From Candidatus Nealsoniibacteriota bacterium (lineage in GTDB: Bacteria; Patescibacteriota; Minisyncoccia; Minisyncoccales; PWPS01), in assembly GCA_003561025.1 (NCBI GenBank), contig PWII01000075.1, positions 1-6,809 on the forward strand: a stretch of DNA of 6,809 nt. Direction: 5' to 3'. A program made the translations under genes and the position numbers. Of the stretch, positions 1 through 5,282 are shown piece by piece (the first letter of the stretch is position 1; each line of letters begins with the position of its first letter). Under the pieces are notes generated by a model, which ran no database searches, was not told where the DNA came from, and saw nothing but the letters and a program-made list of their open reading frames with translations.

Positions 1-544
1 TCCAAAAAGATTTCACAACCGGGTCATTTATGTTTTCAACTATCTTTTTTCTGTATTCTGCATCAGACATCATTCTATTGATTCCAAGCAGTGTCGTGTT
101 TGGATAATCCAAAAGAGCAAGGATGGTATTATTTAGAATATACTCCATTCTTGATGACCATACATCCGGCCATATCTTCTTAAAAACACCCATTAATCCG
201 GAAGCAACAAGATGCCGATATTCCGTCTCTACTCTCTCCATAACATTAAAACCTATCACTCTCTCAAAGTCTGCTGGGTTAAAATAGATGACATCATTTA
301 TTCTTTTTTCCGGTATAAAATTTAACAAGCTCATAGCGGCTTCTCCATGAGGATCGATAAAGCCGACACCATCACCTCTCTGAATATCTTGAATTGCCAT
401 ATTTTCAAGCATCTGGGTCTTTCCCATTCCTGTTTTTCCAATAGCATAAAAGTGCCTTCTCCTATCATCTCTTTTAATTCCAAATTTTCGCATCTGATTG
501 CGAAAAGTTGTTTTTCCAAAAAATGTAATATCGTTGTTGTCCAT
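1..544 (-). CDS. TraG/VirD4- or HerA-like ATPase (type IV coupling protein-like), N-terminal part
   Basis: This gene starts at an ATG at 544 and stays open for 181 codons to the left edge, so its C-terminus is missing. The translation begins MDNNDITFFGKTTFRNQMRK. A textbook P-loop, AIGKTGMGKT, lies at residues 34-43, and GFIDPHGE at residues 61-68 matches the D-P-H-G-E strand typical of HerA/FtsK/TraG-type DNA pumps. Further on are RINDVIYFNPAD (81-92), GFNVMERV (98-105) and DPVVKSFW (174-181), which I recognise from the CPR proteins usually named type IV secretion DNA-binding or TraM-recognition ATPases. Such enzymes form hexameric rings at the membrane and move DNA using ATP. The Walker B acidic residues and arginine finger should lie beyond the window. 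There is no membrane segment in the visible part, and the upstream gene, 9 bp away, may supply the membrane anchor. There is no clear Shine-Dalgarno sequence before the ATG, so translation may be coupled to the upstream stop. Family is confident; substrate (DNA) is inferred. Confidence 0.87.
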   Translation of the reverse strand, partial: MDNNDITFFGKTTFRNQMRKFGIKRDDRRRHFYAIGKTGMGKTQMLENMAIQDIQRGDGVGFIDPHGEAAMSLLNFIPEKRINDVIYFNPADFERVIGFNVMERVETEYRHLVASGLMGVFKKIWPDVWSSRMEYILNNTILALLDYPNTTLLGINRMMSDAEYRKKIVENINDPVVKSFW

Positions 545-553
545 AAACTAAAA

Positions 554-1897
554 CTATTTTTCCACTGGCAGATCGTGTGGAGGTTCTTTTTTTCTTGACT
601 CAACCCTCGGAATCGCAGACGGTGGAACGGTCGTTCTTGAAGGAAAGTGATATAACGTCGCGAGCTCATCCGAGCCCAATACAAATGTCGCATCCTTATC
701 ACTTCTTGGATAAAAAGACGGTATTCTCCTTACATAATTACGAAACATATCTCTTTTTCTAACATAGAGCCTCTTTTCTAAGAACCAGAAAAAATCCCAC
801 CAGTTCTGTTTAATCTTAGTAATTGTCTTACCCCAGGGTATCATAAATCCAAGCTGCTGAGTGTTAAAAAGATTAAAATAACTCATCGGTATCTTTATTC
901 TAGCCATATTTAAGTTCTCTTTTTTTGCTAGGTAGATATATCTGATATGACAAGAAAATGACTGTTTTTTTCTCTTTCTCTCTATACTCTCAACGACTTC
1001 TCTTTCTCCCGGAGTAAGCATTAAGTCCGTAAAGATAGGCATCTTTTCTTCTTCCTCCTTTTTCGCCTCTCCTTTTAAAACTCCTAACATTTCCTGAAAA
1101 AAGGTTGGGGGAGGACCCTTTTCCTTTCTTCCCGCAAGCTTTTCATACTCTTTTTTTGCTCTCTCGTGGTACGCCGAACCATCATTGTCTGCTGTGATCG
1201 GCTTTGCCTTTATCTGAATCCACATCTGTTCTCCTTCCTCCATACTACTTAATCCTTCTATAAGTGAAGCGATAGGATCTATCTTTTTTTCTTCTGTTGC
1301 TTCCATCTCAGTCTCAAAATCACGATATGTCTTAAGGGGATAACAATCCGATTTTGGCATAGTATAATCTGTTCCCCACATTTGCCACCTCTCGTTTGGA
1401 ATATTTTGAGGCACATTTTTGGTATAATCTTCAACCTCTCTTATCTCCGCATCGGGATATTGTGAATATATATGGGACTCAAACATGCTTCTCTGCTTTG
1501 CAGGAATTCTAATCAAAAAATGAGGAACACCGTCTATTGCTGCAATTTCAAGAGAAAAGCTTAAATCATACTGTCCAATCCACCACTGCTCAAACCAATT
1601 TGGTGGTCCATAAAGTTGCCAAAATCCGTCAATAACAACATCCATTGCTCTTATCGGCTTAACAATTTCGTCAGGAGGTCTAATTTCTAAAAGTATTTGC
1701 GGATTGCTCTTTTCATCCCAGATACCATTTCTCCAGAAGAGCCACTGGTCTTTTACAATTGGCCACAAAAAAAAGGGCAAAAAAAACCAGCCCCATGCTA
1801 AGAAAAGATGAAATAGTAGTGTCAAATGAGGAGTCAGCCCCCTTGCCATCTCCATCTGCATGACAAATATTTCATTAAGCCAATGTATATTTCCCAT
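554..1897 (-). CDS. Tryptophan-rich one-pass membrane protein partnered with the TraG/HerA-like ATPase (DUF8128-like)
   Basis: The protein has up to 447 aa. A hydrophobic, aromatic segment at about residues 25-48 (LFLAWGWFFLPFFLWPIV) is the only clear membrane span and suggests an N-terminal anchor. A conserved domain follows at about residues 67-190, with LLEIRPPDEIVKPIRAMD, YGPPNWFEQWW, SHIYSQYPDAEIREVEDYTK and MWGTDYTMPKSDCYPLKTY. I associate this block with a CPR family annotated as DUF8128; the name is from memory. Residues 240-310 are highly charged (KKEEEEK at 279-285). The C-terminus, LGSDELATLYHFPSRTTVPP (407-426), resembles the end of soluble domains paired with HerA/TraG-type ATPases. 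The ATPase gene begins 9 bp downstream, so a membrane platform or adaptor role in DNA transport is inferred. The start is uncertain: ATG 1897 overlaps the upstream gene by 23 bp, while ATG 1861, 13 bp after that gene's stop, would remove 12 residues and match the 9-10 bp spacing elsewhere. Neither has a strong ribosome binding site. Two T8 runs code for part of the membrane span. Confidence 0.82.
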   Translation of the reverse strand: MGNIHWLNEIFVMQMEMARGLTPHLTLLFHLFLAWGWFFLPFFLWPIVKDQWLFWRNGIWDEKSNPQILLEIRPPDEIVKPIRAMDVVIDGFWQLYGPPNWFEQWWIGQYDLSFSLEIAAIDGVPHFLIRIPAKQRSMFESHIYSQYPDAEIREVEDYTKNVPQNIPNERWQMWGTDYTMPKSDCYPLKTYRDFETEMEATEEKKIDPIASLIEGLSSMEEGEQMWIQIKAKPITADNDGSAYHERAKKEYEKLAGRKEKGPPPTFFQEMLGVLKGEAKKEEEEKMPIFTDLMLTPGEREVVESIERKRKKQSFSCHIRYIYLAKKENLNMARIKIPMSYFNLFNTQQLGFMIPWGKTITKIKQNWWDFFWFLEKRLYVRKRDMFRNYVRRIPSFYPRSDKDATFVLGSDELATLYHFPSRTTVPPSAIPRVESRKKEPPHDLPVEK

Positions 1898-2843
1898 CAG
1901 GAGTTCTTATAAAATACTTTTTATTACTTAGATTTTGTATAATAGTATTTTTTCTTACGATTCTCTGCTTTGCAACATGAGTAATTATATCGCCTTTCTG
2001 CATTGCTCCTCTTTCCATTAAGATAGAGCGAATAACTTCCTTAACTTCACCGGGAATATATCCCCATTCTGAAAGAGCATAAACACCTCTCCCAATGAGA
2101 ACAAATCGCGGATCTTTGATGAGCTCATTGTGTGTTGTCTGAACATTTACACTATCTCCCAAAATACTTGCCACTTCTCGAAAATGAAGAGGTTTTTTTG
2201 CCTTTTTTAAGGCAATATAGGCCTTGTCTTTAATTCCTTTAGGATTTATTTCCGGCCAACTGGAAATTCCAAAATAGCCATCAGTGTTACAAATAACTTT
2301 TTTTGATACTTCTAGATATGAAGAAAACTTTTCGCCGGGAATTTTACGTTTCCCACGAAGATCGTCAAAAGATAGAGGTTTTTTTGCTTTCTTTAAAATC
2401 TTAATGCTCTCATCAATCTCTTTTTTTGCCAATGAAAGCGACTTTTTATCTTTGGCCCATAAAGCATGCATCTCCTTGTTCTCGGGAAAACGAGAAAGAT
2501 TTTCATTGATATGTAGTAAAAAAACAACACACCCTCTTGAGCAATCCTTTTGTATAATCTCATTTATAAAGAGATCTTCTTTTTTTATTCCCCCAAAATA
2601 GTCAAGTTTTTCTTCAAGTGAATTAAGAGCATCTCCATATTCTGTTAACTTCTTTTTTACTTTTCTGATTCCTTCCTTCTCTATCTGTCTAACTCTTTCT
2701 CTTGTTATCTTATACTTCTTTCCAATCTCTTCAAGCGTTTCCCTCTCTTTTTTCCCAACACCAAACCTCCGAGAAACTATATCTCTCGTTCTTTCCGGCA
2801 AAAGAGCTAATAATCTATTACATGTATCTTTGTAGTTATGCAT
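1875..2843 (-). CDS. Sigma-70 region 4 / HARE-type winged-helix transcription regulator
   Basis: This is a 322-aa DNA-binding protein. Residues 11-66 are a sigma-70 region 4 domain, the part of sigma that reads the -35 box: LLPERTRDIVSRRFGV, then TLEEIGKKYKITRERVRQIE (36-55), with the recognition helix near ITRERVRQIE. Regions 2 and 3, needed to bind the -10 box and open DNA, are absent, so it cannot be a complete sigma factor. Two similar units follow: residues 147-199 (ILKKAKKPLSFDDLRGK... ending SSWPEI) and 209-263 (ALKKAKKPLHFREVASILGD... GVYALSEWGYI). The second fits the HARE-HTH domain known from the RNA polymerase delta subunit and from restriction or chromatin proteins. Residues 266-322 look like a third winged helix ending in FIRTPDGKYTLA. 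A transcription regulator acting at or near RNA polymerase is the likely role; its targets are unknown. It lies between secF and the membrane/ATPase pair and overlaps the latter. ATG 2843 has no Shine-Dalgarno sequence but follows a strongly structured leader. Confidence 0.85.
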   Translation of the reverse strand: MHNYKDTCNRLLALLPERTRDIVSRRFGVGKKERETLEEIGKKYKITRERVRQIEKEGIRKVKKKLTEYGDALNSLEEKLDYFGGIKKEDLFINEIIQKDCSRGCVVFLLHINENLSRFPENKEMHALWAKDKKSLSLAKKEIDESIKILKKAKKPLSFDDLRGKRKIPGEKFSSYLEVSKKVICNTDGYFGISSWPEINPKGIKDKAYIALKKAKKPLHFREVASILGDSVNVQTTHNELIKDPRFVLIGRGVYALSEWGYIPGEVKEVIRSILMERGAMQKGDIITHVAKQRIVRKNTIIQNLSNKKYFIRTPDGKYTLA

Positions 2844-2845
2844 AT

Positions 2846-2904
2846 TAAATAAGAATCGTTTATAAACGAAACATAGTAAGAATAATAAATACCATTCTTA
2901 TTTA
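2846..2904 (-). promoter_or_regulatory. Nested inverted repeats in the leader of the sigma-4/HARE gene
   Basis: The gap between secF and the regulator gene holds an 11-bp perfect inverted repeat, TAAATAAGAAT on the plus strand at 2846-2856 and ATTCTTATTTA at 2894-2904. A second plus-strand TAAGAAT copy sits at 2877-2883. On the transcribed strand the 5' arm (2894-2900) can pair either with 2877-2883 (7 bp, 10-nt loop) or with 2846-2856, which ends two bases before the ATG. The pairings are mutually exclusive, so a start-masking RNA switch or a set of protein-binding half-sites is conceivable. I see no convincing -35/-10 pair here and no GC-rich terminator stem. The AT-rich composition makes chance repeats more likely. 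Confidence 0.4.
2856..2869. repeat. 14-bp perfect palindrome, candidate operator
   Basis: TCGTTTATAAACGA reads the same on both strands. It ends 12 bases before the ATG of the sigma-4/HARE regulator gene. It contains two CG steps in an otherwise almost GC-free gap, which makes it stand out. A symmetric site placed just before a gene for a helix-turn-helix protein is a classic arrangement for autoregulation by a dimer. That reading is inference; the symmetry and position are seen directly. Confidence 0.45.
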
Positions 2905-2908
2905 TACT

Positions 2909-3805
2909 TTACTTTTTTCTACTCGTCAAATTATTCCAATCCAAGACGAGAGGCCCTGATAGAAATATAGAAGAATATGTTCCTAAAAATACTCCTAATA
3001 TAAGTGCTAAAACAAAATAGTAGAGAGTGGCTCCCCCAAGAAAAAGAAGAGAAAACAAGACAAGAAGTGTTGTCACCGATGTACCGATAGACCTCCCTAT
3101 CGTCTGATTCAAGCTACTATCTACTATCTCTTCCAAGGAATCTCCCTTGCTTTTCTGTTTTCTTATATTTTCACGCAGACGATCAAAAATAACTACCGTA
3201 TCGTTAATTGAATATCCCAATGTCGTAAGCAAGGCGACTGCTATAGGGATAGTAACTTGCACTCCATAAAAATTTCCTAAAATTGCAAAAATTCCGAGAA
3301 CTATAAAAACATCATGCAAAAAGGCTACTGCCGTAGCAACAACCCCATACTTGACAGAACTAATGGTACCATCGCTATCTTTAAAGCTTATCGCTATATA
3401 TAATATAACCAGAAAAGATGCGAGAAGTATGGCAATTAGGGAGCTGTTTTTTAATTCTTCTCCCACTGCAGGTCCAATAGATTCAAACTGCTTTACATCT
3501 GCTCCTTCTAGAACACCTACTATCTCTCTATATGTCTTTTCATCAGCGGCATCTGTCCTTATTAAAAATCCTTTCTCACCCAGTGGCTGAAGATTTAACT
3601 CCCGAAGCCCGACTTCTTCCAGCTTTCTGCTTACATCTTCTACATCAGGTCTCTCTTCTCTGTATTCAACTTCTAACACACTACCTCCAACAAACTCAAT
3701 TCCAAAATTAATTCCAAAAAATACAACCGCCCCCATGCTTACTAAAACTAGGAGAGAAGATATCGTATAATATATTTTTCTATATTTGGTAATCTTAAAT
3801 TTCAT
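2909..3805 (-). CDS. secF: Protein translocase subunit SecF
   Basis: This is a complete 298-aa SecF, close to the usual size. With SecD it forms an ion-driven membrane complex that associates with SecYEG and pulls secreted proteins outward. The first membrane segment is at about 11-33, followed by the D1-type motif GINFGIEFVGGSVLEVEY (31-48). A small external domain covers about 45-118 and leads into ESIGPAVGEELKNSS (108-122). Five more membrane segments follow, at about 122-140, 151-175, 182-200, 241-257 and 262-285. The signature D4 motif LLTTLGYSINDTVVIFDRL is at 192-210; Asp202 in the SINDT stretch is likely the ion-coupling aspartate, by family analogy. TIGRSIGTSVTTLL (235-248) matches the conserved SecF cytoplasmic loop and segment 5. 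It begins 10 bp after the secD stop, with only a purine-rich AAAGATAAAAT before the ATG, so coupled translation with secD is likely. It is separate from SecD, unlike the fused SecDF of some bacteria. Confidence 0.97.
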   Translation of the reverse strand: MKFKITKYRKIYYTISSLLVLVSMGAVVFFGINFGIEFVGGSVLEVEYREERPDVEDVSRKLEEVGLRELNLQPLGEKGFLIRTDAADEKTYREIVGVLEGADVKQFESIGPAVGEELKNSSLIAILLASFLVILYIAISFKDSDGTISSVKYGVVATAVAFLHDVFIVLGIFAILGNFYGVQVTIPIAVALLTTLGYSINDTVVIFDRLRENIRKQKSKGDSLEEIVDSSLNQTIGRSIGTSVTTLLVLFSLLFLGGATLYYFVLALILGVFLGTYSSIFLSGPLVLDWNNLTSRKK

Positions 3806-3815
3806 ATTTTATCTT

Positions 3816-5243
3816 TTATTGTTGTTTTAGTTTAGCATCCCAAAGCTTTTTTACCCTAGAAAGCTTTCCGTCATCAAATATTACCAAGAAGGCTCTACTT
3901 ATAACCATTGCACTAAGCAAACTAACCAGAATTCCCAAAATCAAGGTTATGGCAAATCCTCGGACAAAGCTTGTGGTGATAAAGAATAAGATAATAGCAA
4001 CTACTAGTGTAGTTATGTTTCCATCTCTAATAGATGGCCATGCTCTCTTGTATGCATCTTCAACTGCCTTTTTAACACTCTTTCCCTCTCTTATCTCTTC
4101 TCTTAATCGAGAAATTATAAGTATATTTGCATCAATTGCCATCCCTATAGAAAGAATAAAGCCCGCTATTCCGGAAAGAGTAAGTGTGATTGGTATAAAC
4201 TTAAAAAGAAAGAGGACAAAAATAGCATAAAAGCTAAGAGAGATAGCGGCAAAAAGCCCAGGCAGACGGTAAACTATAATCATAAATAAGACAACAAGCA
4301 AAAAACCAAAAATAGCTGCGGACACAGAGACTGATAAAGAGTCTTTTCCTAGCGCAGGGCCGATACTTTGCTGAGAAATAAGTTCAATGGGAACGGGAAG
4401 CGCTCCTATTCGTAAATCTCTTGCAATTTCATACGCCTCTTCTATCTTAAAGTTTCCCGTAATTTGAGCCTCTCCTCCTGCTATCTTTTCTTGCACGGTT
4501 GCAACCTGTAAAATCTCTCCATCAAGAAATGTTGCAAGCGGCTTTCCGATATTTCTTTCTGTTATCTCTTCAAACAATTTTGCCCCTTCACTATCAAATT
4601 CAAGAGTAATTGCCGGCTCATGTGTGACAGGATGCATTACAACTCGTGCATTTTTAAGATGTCTTCCTGTAAGCCCCGTTTGAGTATATCCTCCTTGCAA
4701 TACAATCTCCCAATTATCGATATCACTTTCTTCCAGTGCCATCAAATCTTCAAGAGTTATCTCTTCTTTCCCTTTTTCTAAAAACTCCTCTATCTCCTTC
4801 CACTTATCTTCTTGCCTTTTGATAGTCTCAAAAGATGTTTCACGAAAATCTAAGAAAGGTGTTTCTCCAATAATATCTATCGCCTCATCTAAATCATGTG
4901 CTCCCGGTATCTCTACCACAAGCCTCTCTCCCTGAACCTGAACTAGCGATTCCCCCACACCATAAAGATCTATTCTTCTCTCAATTAAATTACGAAGTCC
5001 CTCCATTCGTTGACTTTTTTCTCCGGAAGGAACATCTTCCAAGTCTGCTTCATATCGCAAATGCGCTCCTCCTTGCAGGTCAAGTCCAAAGATAAAATCT
5101 CTCTCCATAAGAGTAGGAAATTCAAATGGGACTCTTTTGTTTACCTCCTCTATTCCTTTATTGACCTCGCTTTCAAAAACAAGAAAAGAAGAAAAAAGAA
5201 AGAGGGATAAAGTTAAAATAAGTAGTATCTTTTTTATTTTCAT
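3816..5243 (-). CDS. secD: Protein translocase subunit SecD
   Basis: SecD is 475 aa when started at ATG 5243 (MKIKKILLILTL). An in-frame TTG at 5249 would add two residues but gives no better context. It has the standard architecture: membrane segment 1 at about 5-23; GLDLQGGAHLRYEADL (53-68); the large external P1 region, which normally contacts the emerging substrate, to about residue 290; ISQQSIGPALGKDSL (289-303); and five further membrane segments from about 305 to 455. The D4 motif GIAGFILSIGMAIDANILII (358-377) includes Asp371, the expected ion-pathway aspartate by family comparison. ISRLREEIREGKSVKKAV and RDGNITTLV (406-414) complete the RND-like core. It is shorter than the E. coli protein (about 615 aa), as in many Gram-positive and CPR homologues. 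It partners with SecF (next gene, 10-bp gap) and works with SecA, encoded just upstream. A TTGACA box lies 31-36 bases before the start. Confidence 0.97.
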   Translation of the reverse strand: MKIKKILLILTLSLFLFSSFLVFESEVNKGIEEVNKRVPFEFPTLMERDFIFGLDLQGGAHLRYEADLEDVPSGEKSQRMEGLRNLIERRIDLYGVGESLVQVQGERLVVEIPGAHDLDEAIDIIGETPFLDFRETSFETIKRQEDKWKEIEEFLEKGKEEITLEDLMALEESDIDNWEIVLQGGYTQTGLTGRHLKNARVVMHPVTHEPAITLEFDSEGAKLFEEITERNIGKPLATFLDGEILQVATVQEKIAGGEAQITGNFKIEEAYEIARDLRIGALPVPIELISQQSIGPALGKDSLSVSVSAAIFGFLLVVLFMIIVYRLPGLFAAISLSFYAIFVLFLFKFIPITLTLSGIAGFILSIGMAIDANILIISRLREEIREGKSVKKAVEDAYKRAWPSIRDGNITTLVVAIILFFITTSFVRGFAITLILGILVSLLSAMVISRAFLVIFDDGKLSRVKKLWDAKLKQQ

Positions 5244-5248
5244 ACACA

Positions 5249-5279
5249 ATAATATGACACTTTTTTAAAATATTGTCAA
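5249..5279 (-). promoter_or_regulatory. Putative sigma-70-type promoter for secD-secF
   Basis: On the minus strand a perfect TTGACA (-35) lies at 5279-5274, only 3 bases after the secA stop codon. Downstream are two overlapping -10 candidates: CATATT at 5256-5251 after a 17-bp spacer (4 of 6 matches to TATAAT) and TATTAT at 5254-5249 after 19 bp (5 of 6). Either would place the transcription start at or within a few bases of ATG 5243, giving a leaderless or nearly leaderless secD message. There is no Shine-Dalgarno sequence before that ATG, which fits. The boxes are seen; promoter activity is inferred, and AT-rich DNA produces such matches by chance. Confidence 0.5.
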
Positions 5280-5282
5280 CCT

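Noticed and set aside
347..598. Plus-strand open frame of 83 codons opposite the ATPase start
   Set aside because: It is antisense to well-supported coding sequence and shows no motif or start context of its own.
331..702. A 123-codon minus-strand open frame spanning the junction of the two left genes
   Set aside because: It lies in a different frame across the P-loop of the ATPase and the tail of the membrane protein. Its translation has no recognisable domain, while the overlapped frames carry clear family motifs.
2284..2601. Plus-strand open frame of 105 codons opposite the regulator gene
   Set aside because: Its serine/phenylalanine-rich translation is what lysine- and glutamate-rich codons give when read from the opposite strand; no domain is visible.
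2844..2908. Rho-independent terminator after secF
   Set aside because: The stems are almost entirely A/T with long loops, and no GC-rich hairpin is followed by a T run on the transcribed strand.
2821..2908. Ordinary -35/-10 promoter for the regulator gene
   Set aside because: TACTAT and TATAAA could serve as -10 boxes, but no hexamer near 17 bp upstream resembles TTGACA.
3949..4230. Plus-strand open frame of 93 codons opposite the SecD membrane region
   Set aside because: It is a mirror of secD coding sequence, with no independent support.
5244..5249. TTG at 5249 as the secD start
   Set aside because: It adds only Met-Cys, overlaps the candidate -10 region, and ATG 5243 gives a normal membrane-anchor N-terminus (MKIKKILL).
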